A stretch of DNA of 64,000 nt from Actinomyces ruminicola (GTDB lineage: Bacteria > Actinomycetota > Actinomycetes > Actinomycetales > Actinomycetaceae): contig NZ_FNIM01000012.1 of the NCBI RefSeq assembly GCF_900103885.1, positions 25,009-89,008 on the forward strand, read 5' to 3'. Of the stretch, positions 27,726 through 36,625 are shown one piece after another. A program made the translations under genes and the position numbers. Numbering within the stretch: position 1 is the stretch's first letter; every line of letters begins with the position of its first letter. Under the pieces are notes generated by a model, which worked only from the letters and a program-made list of their open reading frames with translations, was not told where the DNA came from and ran no database searches.

Positions 27726-29900
27726 TCAGACGGTGAACGTGATGGCGCCGGGGTCGTGGGCGTGGAAGGCGACATCGAGCGATACGGGACCGTCAGCCAG
27801 GACGATCCGCTGGGCCCGCGGGTCCCACGAGCCCAGCTGCGTCAGGCGCACCGGTACGTCCACCTCCTGAGTCGTTCCGGCGGGGACCTCCACCGTCGCG
27901 AAGCCGAGCAGCTGGGTCTCCTCGGCGTGTGCCCCGCCGCGGCCGTAGACCTGGACCACCTGGATTCCGTCCTGCGCGCCGGTGTTCGCCACGCGTGCAC
28001 GGACGGAGAGCACGCGCTCGGCGCCTTCGCCGGTCGAGGCGGTGACCTCTGCGCCTTCCAGACGGTAGGTGGTGTAGGACAGGCCCCAGCCCAGCGGGTA
28101 GGCCGCCTTGACGCCGAGTCGATCCAGCAGGCGCTGCCCATGCCAGCGGTCGTAGGTCACCGCCGTCCACTCGCGATCGAATGGGGGCAGGTGGGCCTCG
28201 CTGGTGGGGATGGAGAAGGGCAGTCGGCCGGAGGGGTTCGCTCTGCCGGTGAGCACGTCGGCCAGGGCGTGTCCGCCCTCCATGCCCGCGTACCACATCA
28301 TGAGGATCGCCGGGACGCTGTGGCGCCAGTTCTCCATCATGGTGGTGCCGGCTCCGACGAGGGCGACGACGGTGCGCGGGTTCACGGCCGTGACGGCCTT
28401 GATGATCTCCTCGTCGACGTCGCGCAGAGTCAGGCGGGAGCGATCGCCTCCGTAGCCGGCGGTCATGATCGCGTTGGCCTGCCCGGTCGGCGCCGCGGCA
28501 CCGTCGGGCAGGGCCGGGAAGAGACTGGTCAGTACCGGGTCGTTCATGGTGTCACCGCCGACCCATTCGCCCTCGTCGTGCTTGTCGAACCCGGCGACGA
28601 CGATCGCGACGTCCGCCCGGGCCGCGGCACCGGCGGCAGCGTCCGGGTCGTCCTCCTCGACCAGGAGGATCTCGGCGTCCGGGTAGGCCGCGGTGATGCC
28701 CTCCAGCGGGGTGGCGTAGCTGGGCGGACGGACCATTGACGAGCCCGAGTCGCCCATGTTCTCGGCGGTCGCCAGTCTGCCGATGACGGCGATCGTCCGC
28801 AGGTCGGCGGGCAGCGGCAGCACCGGGGCGCCGTCGACCCGCTCGTTCTTGAGCAGCGTCATGGCGCGCGTGGCGGCCTCGCGGGCGAGGGCGCGGTGCT
28901 CGGGGCATGCCAGCAGGGCCGCATCCTCGGGGACGCGGTCCCGCGAGGCGTAGGAACGGAGCTGGGCGGCGAGCAGCCGCACCCCGGCACGCCGCACCAT
29001 CTCCCAACTCGTCTCACCGCTCTCAAGCTGCCGCCCGAGGTCCCGGGCACGCTGCTGCGCGAAGGGCTCCTCGAGGTCGAGCCCATTGTTGAGCGAGGCG
29101 GCGGCATCCCGCAGGCCCCAGATGAAGTCGGACACCGTGATGCCGTCCCAACCCCACTGCTCGCGCAGGACCTCGTGGAGCAGGTAGCGGTTCTGCCCCG
29201 CCCACTGGCCGTTGACGGAGTTGTAGGCGCTCATGATGGCGGCCACGCCCTCGTCGACGACGCGCTTGAAGTGCGGCAGGTACTGCTCGTGCAGTGTTGC
29301 CTCGTCGATGGTGACGTCCACCTGGAAGCGCTTGTTCTCCATGGAGTTCAGGGCGTAGTGCTTGGCGCAGGCCATGGCATGGCGCTGGACGCCGCGAGTG
29401 AGGGCGGCGCCGAACTCGCCCAGCAGGCAGGTGTCCTCGCCGTAGGTCTCCTGGACGCGGCCCCAGGCGGGGTGGCGGGGCAGGTTGATACACACACCGC
29501 CGAAGAAGTTGCCGCCCACGGCACGCACCTCGGTGCCGATCACGCCGCCGATGCGTTCCTCCAGTCCGACGTCCCAGGTGGCGCCGCGAGCCATGGACAC
29601 GGGGAAGGCGGTCCCCTGTCCGGCTACGCAGCCGCGTGGACCGTCCACGAAGCGCGTGCCGGGAATGCCGAGGCGGTCGACGGCTCCGTGAACATAGGGG
29701 ACGGTGTTGTAGCCGACCTGCATCATCTGCGCCATGCCCTCCCAGAAGGGCTGGTCGCCGTCGAGCAGCCCCAGGCGCTCATCGTCGGTCAGCAGGTCGT
29801 ACAGGGCGGCGGCCTCGTCAAAGGGATCGGTCCCGGACTTGACCGCGTCTACCGCCTTGGTGAATGCCGTTGCCGGGGTGGCCTGCGCGGGTGCTGTCAT
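27726..29900 (-). CDS. Glycoside hydrolase family 3 beta-glucosidase
   Basis: 724 aa, no signal peptide, so intracellular. Hydrolyses beta-linked glucosides by a retaining mechanism. The N-terminal (beta/alpha)8 domain shows KHYALNSMENKR and the nucleophile in GITVSDFIWG (Asp258). The alpha/beta sandwich (~residues 340-560) carries TIAVIGRLA and VVAGFDKHDEGE, and a C-terminal Fn3-like domain ends the chain. Members of this type act on cello-oligosaccharides, steroid glucosides or related substrates. It could act on sugar imported by the PTS or another carrier, but this is inference. Upstream, minus-strand TTGATC and TATAGG around 29963-29992 may form its promoter. Confidence 0.9.
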   Translation of the reverse strand: MTAPAQATPATAFTKAVDAVKSGTDPFDEAAALYDLLTDDERLGLLDGDQPFWEGMAQMMQVGYNTVPYVHGAVDRLGIPGTRFVDGPRGCVAGQGTAFPVSMARGATWDVGLEERIGGVIGTEVRAVGGNFFGGVCINLPRHPAWGRVQETYGEDTCLLGEFGAALTRGVQRHAMACAKHYALNSMENKRFQVDVTIDEATLHEQYLPHFKRVVDEGVAAIMSAYNSVNGQWAGQNRYLLHEVLREQWGWDGITVSDFIWGLRDAAASLNNGLDLEEPFAQQRARDLGRQLESGETSWEMVRRAGVRLLAAQLRSYASRDRVPEDAALLACPEHRALAREAATRAMTLLKNERVDGAPVLPLPADLRTIAVIGRLATAENMGDSGSSMVRPPSYATPLEGITAAYPDAEILLVEEDDPDAAAGAAARADVAIVVAGFDKHDEGEWVGGDTMNDPVLTSLFPALPDGAAAPTGQANAIMTAGYGGDRSRLTLRDVDEEIIKAVTAVNPRTVVALVGAGTTMMENWRHSVPAILMMWYAGMEGGHALADVLTGRANPSGRLPFSIPTSEAHLPPFDREWTAVTYDRWHGQRLLDRLGVKAAYPLGWGLSYTTYRLEGAEVTASTGEGAERVLSVRARVANTGAQDGIQVVQVYGRGGAHAEETQLLGFATVEVPAGTTQEVDVPVRLTQLGSWDPRAQRIVLADGPVSLDVAFHAHDPGAITFTV

Positions 29901-29959
29901 AACACGTCTCCATCGCTCGCTCCGTTGCGCTTCCGGCTGCTGTGCCGGACGAAGCCACC

Positions 29960-29992
29960 CTATAGGTATTTGTTTAACAGATCAACCATTAT
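29960..29992 (-). promoter_or_regulatory. Possible promoter of GH3 gene
   Basis: Minus strand TTGATC, about 15 bases, then TATAGG, in a locally AT-rich patch that includes GTTAAACAAAT, about 60-70 bases before the gene. The spacing is shorter than ideal. A sugar-responsive operator is possible but not identified. Confidence 0.3.
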
Positions 29993-30026
29993 GGCCCGGG
30001 GCGCTCATCCGTACTCCGATGGCACT

Positions 30027-30063
30027 GAGGGCGCCGCCACCCGTGAACGGTGGCGGCGCCCTC
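30027..30063 (-). terminator. Hairpin after glgA
   Basis: Perfect 15-bp stem (GAGGGCGCCGCCACC and complement) with a 7-base loop, 40 bp past the glgA stop codon on the minus strand. Confidence 0.75.
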
Positions 30064-30103
30064 GACGCGGCGCGGCGCCCTGCGGGCCGTCAGCGCGGCG
30101 GCG

Positions 30104-31366
30104 TCAGCGCGGGTTGGCCAGCGCCCACCGGTAGACCTCCATGGTCCGGTCGGCGATGGCGGTCCAGGAGAAGTGCTCCTCCACCCGCTTGCGTGCGGCC
30201 CGCCCCATCTGCTGGGCCTTGTCCGCATCCATAACCAGGTCGCTCAGGCGCTCGGCCAGGTCGGTGGCGAACTGCTCGGGGTCGATGGGCGTGCCGGTGC
30301 CGTCCTGCAGCTGCTCGATCGGGACCAGGTAGCCGGTCTCGCCGTCGACGATGACGTCCGGGATGCCGCCGGTCGCCGAGCCGACCACGGGCAGACCCAT
30401 GGCCATGGCCTCGAGGTTCACGATGCCGAGGGGCTCGTAGACCGAGGGGCACACGAACACGTCCGAGGCGGCCAGGACCGCCTGGAGCTCGCGGTGCGGG
30501 AGCATCTCCTCGATCATGATCACACCGGTGCGCTGGCCCTGCAGGGCGGCGACGGCGGCGTCCACCTCGGCCTTGATCTCCGGGGTGTCCGGGGCACCGG
30601 CGCACAAGATGACCTGGACCTGCTCGGGCAGCTTCTCCACCGCGCGCAACAGGTGCGGCAGTCCCTTCTGCCGGGTGATGCGGCCGACGAACACGACCGT
30701 GGGCCGGGAGGTGTCGATGCCGTAGCGGTCCCGTACCTCCGCGGCGAGCGCCTCGAACTCGGCGTCGTCCGGCTTGGCCCAGCCGGCCAGGTCGATGCCG
30801 TTGTGCACGACCTTGACACGTTCGGGGTCGACGTTCGGGTAGGACTTGAGGATGTCCGCACGCATGCCGTTGGACACGGCGATGATCGCAGCAGCGCCCT
30901 CGTAGGCCTGCTGCTCCGCCCAGGAGGAAAGCGCGTAGCCCCCGCCCAGCTGTTCGGCCTTCCAGGGACGCATGGGCTCCAGGGAGTGTGCGGACAGGAT
31001 GTGGGGGATGCCATAGAGCAGACCCGCCAGGTGCCCGGCGAGGTTGGCGTACCAGGTGTGGGAGTGGACGATGTCGGCGCCCTCGACTCCGGGGACCATC
31101 TCCAGGTCCACGCCGAAGGTGCGCAGGGCGGCGTTGGCGCCCTCCAGCTCGGCCACCTCCGGGTAGCCGGTCACGCCCGCGTCGGCGCCCTCGGTGCCGG
31201 GCTCGCGCGGGCCCCCGAAGGCGTGCACGCGCACGTCGGCCAACGGCCGCAGCACCTTGGCGAGCTCGTTGACGTGGACGCCGGCACCGCCGTAGATGAA
31301 GGGCGGATACTCCTTGGTCAGCAGGTCGACTCGCAGTCCGTCACTGATGGTGGTTTCCTCGGTCAC
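30104..31366 (-). CDS. glgA: Glycogen synthase, GT4 family (GlgA/GlgM type)
   Basis: 420 aa GT-B glycosyltransferase. N-terminal KEYPPFIYGGAGVHVNEL (nucleotide-sugar/acceptor loop), EPLGIVNLEAMAMGLPVV (catalytic E-x7-E in the GT4 family) and VGRITRQKG before the donor site are visible. In mycobacteria the orthologous GT4 enzyme makes maltose 1-phosphate from ADP-glucose (GlgM), while older annotations call it glycogen synthase; the sequence alone does not separate the two. It is divergent from glgC, the ADP-glucose source, as in Rv1212c/Rv1213. GTG 31366 was chosen because AGAAGGAG sits eight bases upstream. Confidence 0.92.
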   Translation of the reverse strand: MTEETTISDGLRVDLLTKEYPPFIYGGAGVHVNELAKVLRPLADVRVHAFGGPREPGTEGADAGVTGYPEVAELEGANAALRTFGVDLEMVPGVEGADIVHSHTWYANLAGHLAGLLYGIPHILSAHSLEPMRPWKAEQLGGGYALSSWAEQQAYEGAAAIIAVSNGMRADILKSYPNVDPERVKVVHNGIDLAGWAKPDDAEFEALAAEVRDRYGIDTSRPTVVFVGRITRQKGLPHLLRAVEKLPEQVQVILCAGAPDTPEIKAEVDAAVAALQGQRTGVIMIEEMLPHRELQAVLAASDVFVCPSVYEPLGIVNLEAMAMGLPVVGSATGGIPDVIVDGETGYLVPIEQLQDGTGTPIDPEQFATDLAERLSDLVMDADKAQQMGRAARKRVEEHFSWTAIADRTMEVYRWALANPR

Positions 31367-31601
31367 AGCGCTCTCCTTCTTGGTCGTGCACCCATGCACG
31401 TCCGGCGGGCCTTGTCGTAGGTCACACAGTATCGCCGACCGGGGCCCGGCGCGCAGTTTTGGCGTGGCGGGGTCCGGGCGCCGAGCCGCCCGGCTGCATC
31501 CGGGGACACGCCGGTCGATCTGCCGGTTGATCGGCGCAGGCTGTTCCGAAGCACTTCATTCCAATCGGCCCAATCGACTCCCGAGATGACGAAAATCACC
31601 G

Positions 31602-31607
31602 TAAGGT
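31602..31607 (+). promoter_or_regulatory. -10 box for leaderless glgC
   Basis: TAAGGT, six bases before the ATG at 31614, inside the 247-bp glgA-glgC divergent region. Confidence 0.45.
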
Positions 31608-31613
31608 GGGCTC

Positions 31614-32858
31614 ATGGCTTCTCCTCGCGTCCTCGCAATCATCCTCGCCGGCGGTGAAGGCAAGCGCCTCATGCCGCTTACGGTCGACCGTGCCAAGCCC
31701 GCAGTGCCCTTCGGCGGCATCTACCGGCTCATCGACTTCTCCCTGTCCAACATGATCAACTCGGGCTTCCTGAAGGTGGTCGTGCTCACCCAGTACAAGT
31801 CGCACTCGCTGGACCGGCACATCTCCAAGACCTGGCGCATGTCCGACATGCTGGGGAACTACATCGCCCCGGTCCCCGCGCAGCAGCGCGTGGGCAAGCA
31901 CTGGTTCCTCGGCTCCGCCGACGCCATCTACCAGTCCCTCAACCTGGTTGAGGACGAGCGCCCGGACTACGTGGTCATCACCGGTGCGGACAACATCTAC
32001 CGCATGGACTTCTCCCAGATGCTCGACCACCACATCGCCTCTGGACTGCCGTGCACCGTCGCCGGCATCCGGCAGCCGCGCGCGCTCGCGGACCAGTTCG
32101 GCATCATCGAGTCGGACCCGGACTCCCGCGGCAAGATCAAGGCCTTCGTTGAGAAGCCCAAGGAGACGCCGGGCCTGCCCGACTCCCCCGACGAGGTGCT
32201 CGCCTCCATGGGCAACTACATCATGGACGCCGACGCCCTGACCGAGGCGGTCACCATCGACGCCGCCGACGAGTCCTCCAAGCACGACATGGGCGGCAAC
32301 ATCGTGCCCTGGTTCGTCGGCCAGGGCGCCGCCGGCGTCTACGACTTCAAGGACAACGAGGTGCCCGGCGCCACCGAGCGCGACCGCGACTACTGGCGCG
32401 ACGTGGGTACGGTCGACGCCTTCTACGAGGCCCACCAGGACCTCATCAGCGTCAGTCCCGTGTTCAACCTCTACAACAGCCGGTGGCCGCTGTTCGCCGG
32501 CTACTCGGGCTCCATGCCGCCGGCGAAGTTCGTCTACGGGCACCACGAGCGCCTGGGACACGCCGTCGACTCCATCGTCTCCCCCGGCGTGATCGTCTCC
32601 GGCGGCGAGGTCATCTCCTCGGTGCTCTCCCCTGAGGTGCGAGTGAACTCCTGGTCCTCGGTGCGCGAGTCGGTGCTGATGGACGGCGTCAACGTCGGCC
32701 GCAACACGGTGATCAACCGCGCCATCCTGGACAAGAACGTCGTCGTCGAGGAGGGCGCCATGGTCGGCATCGACCCGGAGCACGACCGCGAGCGCGGCTT
32801 CACGGTGACCGAGTCCGGCATCACCGTAGTCGCCAAGGGCCACCGGGTCGTGCGCTGA
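31614..32858 (+). CDS. glgC: Glucose-1-phosphate adenylyltransferase
   Basis: 414 aa. Makes ADP-glucose from ATP and glucose 1-phosphate, the committed step of glycogen synthesis. N-terminal nucleotidyltransferase: [29 protein letters not shown], the substrate loop [10 protein letters not shown] and FVEKPKE; C-terminal left-handed beta-helix from ~residue 300 ([20 protein letters not shown]). The enzyme is allosteric in the family. It is divergent from glgA across a shared regulatory region, so coordinated expression is likely. Confidence 0.97.
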   Translation: MASPRVLAIILAGGEGKRLMPLTVDRAKPAVPFGGIYRLIDFSLSNMINSGFLKVVVLTQYKSHSLDRHISKTWRMSDMLGNYIAPVPAQQRVGKHWFLGSADAIYQSLNLVEDERPDYVVITGADNIYRMDFSQMLDHHIASGLPCTVAGIRQPRALADQFGIIESDPDSRGKIKAFVEKPKETPGLPDSPDEVLASMGNYIMDADALTEAVTIDAADESSKHDMGGNIVPWFVGQGAAGVYDFKDNEVPGATERDRDYWRDVGTVDAFYEAHQDLISVSPVFNLYNSRWPLFAGYSGSMPPAKFVYGHHERLGHAVDSIVSPGVIVSGGEVISSVLSPEVRVNSWSSVRESVLMDGVNVGRNTVINRAILDKNVVVEEGAMVGIDPEHDRERGFTVTESGITVVAKGHRVVR

Positions 32859-32894
32859 CGGGCCTGCCTCAGGACGACCACCGATCGACCGCGT

Positions 32895-32921
32895 CGCCCC
32901 GGGACCCTGGGTCCCGGGGCG
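32895..32921 (+). terminator. Hairpin after glgC
   Basis: Perfect 12-bp stem CGCCCCGGGACC/GGTCCCGGGGCG with a 3-base loop, 37 bp after the glgC stop. Confidence 0.7.
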
Positions 32922-32949
32922 GCGTCGTATGCGGCCGGCGGGCATTGGT

Positions 32950-32955
32950 TAGCAT
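32950..32955 (+). promoter_or_regulatory. -10 box for leaderless serB
   Basis: TAGCAT, six bases before the ATG at 32962. Confidence 0.45.
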
Positions 32956-32961
32956 CCGGCC

Positions 32962-33672
32962 ATGCGTTCTTACACGCCCCCGCCCACCCGCACCGCAGAC
33001 GCGCCGCGCGTGTCCGGTGCCCGCGCCGACGGCGAGCTGGCATCTCTGGGGCCCGGCCTGCTGGTGATGGACGTCGACTCGACCCTGATCGAGCAGGAGG
33101 TGATCGAGTTGATCGCCGAGCGCGCCGGCACCCGCGAGCGCGTCGCCGAGGTGACCGCGCGGGCCATGCGCGGCGAGTTGGACTTCGCCGCCTCCCTGCG
33201 CGAGCGCGTGGCGACGCTCGCCGGGGTGCCGCAGACCGTGTTCGCCGAGGTGCTGGAGGAGGTCGAGCTGACCCCCGGAGCGCGCGAGTTCATCGCCGCG
33301 CTGCACGCGCGCGGCTGCCGGGTCGGGGTGGTCTCCGGCGGCTTCGAGGAGGTCGTGTGCCCGCTGGCCCGGAGCCTGGGCATAGACCACGTGGCCGCCA
33401 ACCGGCTGGAGGTGTCGGGCGGCGTGCTCACCGGGCGGGTGCTGGGGCGGATCGTGGACCGTGAGGAGAAGATCCGCTGCCTGCGCGCCTGGGCGGAGGC
33501 CGACGGGGTTCCCATGGCCCGCACCGTGGCGGTGGGAGACGGCGCGAACGACCTGGGCATGATCGCCGAGGCGGGCCTGGGGGTGGCGTTCTGCGCCAAG
33601 CCGGTGGTCGCCGAGGCGGCGCCCGCCGCGGTGCACGTGCGCGACCTGACGGCGGTGCTGGACCTGCTCTAA
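32962..33672 (+). CDS. serB: Phosphoserine phosphatase
   Basis: 236 aa HAD-superfamily enzyme, last step of serine synthesis. Motif I VMDVDSTLIEQE (nucleophile Asp37), motif II VVSGGF near residue 130, motif III KIRCL near 172, motif IV VGDGANDLGMI near 193. It lacks the ACT domains of the longer mycobacterial SerB, so it is the short catalytic form. Convergent with the SixA-like gene; the 67-bp spacer between their stops consists largely of the 23-bp repeat. Confidence 0.93.
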   Translation: MRSYTPPPTRTADAPRVSGARADGELASLGPGLLVMDVDSTLIEQEVIELIAERAGTRERVAEVTARAMRGELDFAASLRERVATLAGVPQTVFAEVLEEVELTPGAREFIAALHARGCRVGVVSGGFEEVVCPLARSLGIDHVAANRLEVSGGVLTGRVLGRIVDREEKIRCLRAWAEADGVPMARTVAVGDGANDLGMIAEAGLGVAFCAKPVVAEAAPAAVHVRDLTAVLDLL

Positions 33673-33683
33673 CCCAACCCCGC

Positions 33684-33729
33684 CGAGATCGGTAGAAGTT
33701 ACGTGCCCAGATCGGTAGAAATGGCGCCG
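33684..33729. repeat. Tandem 23-bp repeat, copy B
   Basis: Two units starting at 33684 and 33707. Unit 1 begins CGAGATCGGTAGAAGTTACG; unit 2 keeps AGATCGGTAGAA and then diverges to ATGGCGCCG. It occupies most of the gap between convergent serB and the SixA-like gene. Same family as 4970 and 44177. Confidence 0.8.
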
Positions 33730-33739
33730 CGCGGGGCGC

Positions 33740-34252
33740 TCAGCGCGGGGCGGTGACGATCTCGCTGAGGTGGGCGGTCTGCGGTCCGAGGGCGGCCCAC
33801 ACGCCGGACACGCGCAGTACGAGCGCGGTCGCGGTGGGGACGCCGAAGGAGACCTGGTTGGCCAGGTCGTCGACCGTGTCGTGCAGCAGGTGCGCCAGCA
33901 CCGAAACGGTCGGCTCGTGGCCGACTACCAGCACCTGCCGTGTCGTCTCCGGCAGGGGCTGCAGGAGGCGGAGGATGCCGCCGGGGCCCTCGTGGTAGAT
34001 CTCGGGCTCCACCCGCGTGAGCGTGGGAACCAGGCGCTCACGCATGGGACCGGCGGTCTGCCGAGCGCGGGCGGCCGGCGAGACCAGGAGCAGATCCAGG
34101 CTGGGCACCCGGCGCTCCAGGGAGCGGGCGAGCTCGTCGGCCAGGAGGCGTCCGCGCGAGGTGAGCGGACGCTCAAGATCGGTGGGAGCGTTGTGGGACG
34201 CCTTCGAGTGCCGGACCAGCACGAGGATCTTCCCGGGGGAGTCAGTCGTCAC
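33740..34252 (-). CDS. SixA-like phosphohistidine phosphatase
   Basis: 170 aa histidine-phosphatase (RHG) superfamily protein. The catalytic motif is LVRHSKASHN near residue 12 (RHG-type with Ser), a second Arg/His region is PAARARQTA, and the second catalytic His is in VVGHEPTV near 112. Small proteins of this shape remove phosphate from phosphohistidine (SixA) or from small metabolites; the substrate is not decidable. The GTG start has a TAGGGT -10 box six bases upstream. FabI is the gene upstream on the same strand. Confidence 0.85.
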   Translation of the reverse strand: MTTDSPGKILVLVRHSKASHNAPTDLERPLTSRGRLLADELARSLERRVPSLDLLLVSPAARARQTAGPMRERLVPTLTRVEPEIYHEGPGGILRLLQPLPETTRQVLVVGHEPTVSVLAHLLHDTVDDLANQVSFGVPTATALVLRVSGVWAALGPQTAHLSEIVTAPR

Positions 34253-34258
34253 GCGGAT

Positions 34259-34264
34259 ACCCTA
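34259..34264 (-). promoter_or_regulatory. -10 box for leaderless sixA-like gene
   Basis: TAGGGT, six bases before the GTG at 34252. Confidence 0.45.
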
Positions 34265-34389
34265 CCGTCAGGCGGATGCCCAACGGCACTCGACCCCCGT
34301 CTCCACCAGACCGGCTCCGGCAAAATGCCCAAACGGCGCCGGTACCGCAACCAGATTGGTCGATACGGCTGCGTACGAGGGCGCGGTCT

Positions 34390-35223
34390 CTAGCGCAGGC
34401 ACAGGGCGGCGCCGCCGTCGGCGTGGATGACCTGGCCGGTGGTGGCCGGCAGCCAGTCGGACAGCAGTGCGACAGCCGTGCGGGCGACGGCGGCGGCGTC
34501 GTGCCGGTCCCAGCCGAGCGGAGCCGCTGCCTCCCAACGACTTGCCAGGGCCTCGAGGCCGGGGATGGCGGAGGCGGCGGGGGTCACCAGGGGCCCGGCG
34601 CTGACGGCGTTCACGCGCACGCCCGCGGGCCCCAGCTCCACGGCCAGGCCGCGCACGCTCGCCTCCAGGGCGGCCTTGAGCGGCCCCATCCAGCCGTAGC
34701 CGAGGTGGACGTGCCCGGTGTCGAAGGTGAGGGCAACCACCGACGCGCGGGGTGTGAGCAGGGACCGCACGGCATCGACGAGCGCGGGCAGAGAGGCGGC
34801 CGAGGCGGTGAAGGCCTCGGCCAGCACCCGGCTGTGCGCGTCCGCATCCACACCCGCGGCGGCGTCGGTGTCGGCCCCGGCGGGCAGCAGCGTGCCGAGC
34901 AGGGCGGGATCGGCGTGGGCGATGGCGTGGACGACGCCGTCCAGGCGCTCCACTCCCTCACGCGCCAACCGCGGCAGGAGTGCGGCCCGAGAGGCGGCGT
35001 CGGCGGCGTCCAGCGGGAGGACCGCATGAGCATCGCCGATGCGGCGGGCGGTGGCCCGGGTCAGCGCCAGCGTGCGGGGATGTCCCGTGAGCACCACGCG
35101 CGCCCCTTGCTCCCTGGCGACGACCGCGATGGCCGCGGCGATGGAGGCGGGCCGCAGCACCCCGGTGATGAGGACGGTGCGGCCTTGGAGTAGGCCCGCA
35201 GTCCGGGCCGTTTGCTCGCTCAT
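34390..35223 (-). CDS. fabI: Enoyl-[acyl-carrier-protein] reductase (FabI/InhA type)
   Basis: 277 aa short-chain dehydrogenase fold that reduces enoyl-ACP with NAD(P)H in fatty acid elongation. The FabI-specific N terminus is present (LLQGRTVLITGVLRPASIAA), as is DGVVHAIAHAD, the active-site YGWMGPLK with Tyr176 and Lys183 (Y-x6-K, matching the YNVMGVAK pattern), and GVRVNAVSAGPL. ATG 35223 was chosen because the Rossmann strand starts shortly after it; the longer upstream frame overlaps the divergent dus gene. In mycobacteria the homologue is the isoniazid/triclosan target. Confidence 0.9.
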   Translation of the reverse strand: MSEQTARTAGLLQGRTVLITGVLRPASIAAAIAVVAREQGARVVLTGHPRTLALTRATARRIGDAHAVLPLDAADAASRAALLPRLAREGVERLDGVVHAIAHADPALLGTLLPAGADTDAAAGVDADAHSRVLAEAFTASAASLPALVDAVRSLLTPRASVVALTFDTGHVHLGYGWMGPLKAALEASVRGLAVELGPAGVRVNAVSAGPLVTPAASAIPGLEALASRWEAAAPLGWDRHDAAAVARTAVALLSDWLPATTGQVIHADGGAALCLR

Positions 35224-35260
35224 GGCACCAGCCTCGCATGCGGCGGCGACCACGGCCCGG

Positions 35261-36619
35261 ATGTGCCAGCATGTGCCGGTGACCGCATCGCCCGACCCGC
35301 TCCCGCCGCTGACCGACCTGCCCGCTCCGGCGTACCCCTCCCCCACGCAGACAGGTCGGCGCAGTCCCGCCGCTCCGCCGCTGCGCATCGGCCCGCTGGA
35401 GATCGCCACGCCAGTGGTGCTCGCACCGATGGCGGGGGTGACCAACGCGTCGTTCCGCCGCCTGTGCCGCCGCTACGGGGAGCGGGCACTGCCCGAGGCG
35501 CTGCGCCCGGCGCATGAGGGTCCGGTTCCCACCGCCGACGGCGGGCTGGCGGCGCCCGCCGGACTGTACGTCACCGAGATGGTGACCACCCGGGCGCTAG
35601 TAGAGCGCAATGCCAAGACCCTGGCGATGGTGCGCACCGACCCCACGGAGCGGGTGCGGTCCATCCAACTGTACGGGGTGGATCCGGCCACGGTCGCGGC
35701 CGCGGTGCGGATCCTGGTGACCGAGGACCTGGCCGACCACATCGACCTCAACTTCGGCTGCCCCGTTCCCAAGGTGACCCGCAAGGGCGGGGGCGCCGCC
35801 CTGCCGTGGAAGCGCGACCTGCTGGAGGCGATCATGCGCGCGGCGGTGCAGGCCTGCCAGTCCGCCGCGGCCGCCACCAGACGGGAGCGCGAGGTGCCGG
35901 TGACGGTCAAGATGCGTCTGGGGATCGACGACGCCCACGAGACCTTTCTGGATGCGGCCCGCATCGCCGCCGACGCCGGAATCGCGGCGTTGGCGCTGCA
36001 CGCGCGCACCGCCCGGCAGCACTACTCCGGCAAGGCCCGCTGGGAGCAGATCGCCCGGCTCAAGGCGGCCACGAAGCTGCAGGTACTCGGCAACGGGGAC
36101 GTGTGGAGCGGGGACGACGCCGTGGCGATGCTGGACGCGACCGGCTGCGACGGCGTCGTGGTGGGGCGCGGCTGTCAGGGGCGCCCGTGGCTGTTCGCCG
36201 ACATCGTCTCGGCCATGCACGGTCGGGCCGAGCGCACCCGGCCCGACCTGGACGCCGTCATTGCGGTCATCAAGGAGCACGGGCGGCTGCTGGCCGCGGA
36301 GCTGGGAGAGGAGCGAGGCGTGCGCGACCTGCGCAAGCACATCGGCTGGTACCTAAAGGGTTATCCGGTGGGCGGGTCGGCGCGCGCCGAGCTGATGCGC
36401 GTGTCCAGCCTCGCCGAGCTCGACGCCGCCCTGGCGCGCATGCGGCAGCGGCTGCCGCAGGACGTGCCCTTCCCGGGAGCGGCGGCCGAGGGGCCGCGGG
36501 GGCGGGCCGGCAACCCGCGCGCGCCGCATCTGCCCGACGGCTGGCTCGACTCCCCCCGCCTGGGCGAGGCGGATCGGGCACTGCTGGCCGACGCCGAACT
36601 GGACGTCTCCGGCGGCTGA
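35261..36619 (+). CDS. dus: tRNA-dihydrouridine synthase
   Basis: 452 aa FMN enzyme that reduces uridine in tRNA D-loops. TIM barrel with APMAGVTNASFRRLCRRYG at the start, LNFGCPVPKV with catalytic Cys167, and GNGDVWSGDDA and VGRGCQGRPWLF (FMN phosphate site) later. It is longer than the usual ~350 aa: an insertion after the first strand (PEALRPAHEGPVPTADGGLA) and a Gly/Pro/Arg-rich tail. DusB type by pattern. ATG 35261 was chosen; GTG 35279 is an alternative. The gene is divergent from fabI with a 37-bp gap and convergent with the YibE/F gene. Confidence 0.9.
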   Translation: MCQHVPVTASPDPLPPLTDLPAPAYPSPTQTGRRSPAAPPLRIGPLEIATPVVLAPMAGVTNASFRRLCRRYGERALPEALRPAHEGPVPTADGGLAAPAGLYVTEMVTTRALVERNAKTLAMVRTDPTERVRSIQLYGVDPATVAAAVRILVTEDLADHIDLNFGCPVPKVTRKGGGAALPWKRDLLEAIMRAAVQACQSAAAATRREREVPVTVKMRLGIDDAHETFLDAARIAADAGIAALALHARTARQHYSGKARWEQIARLKAATKLQVLGNGDVWSGDDAVAMLDATGCDGVVVGRGCQGRPWLFADIVSAMHGRAERTRPDLDAVIAVIKEHGRLLAAELGEERGVRDLRKHIGWYLKGYPVGGSARAELMRVSSLAELDAALARMRQRLPQDVPFPGAAAEGPRGRAGNPRAPHLPDGWLDSPRLGEADRALLADAELDVSGG

Positions 36620-36625
36620 GCGGGA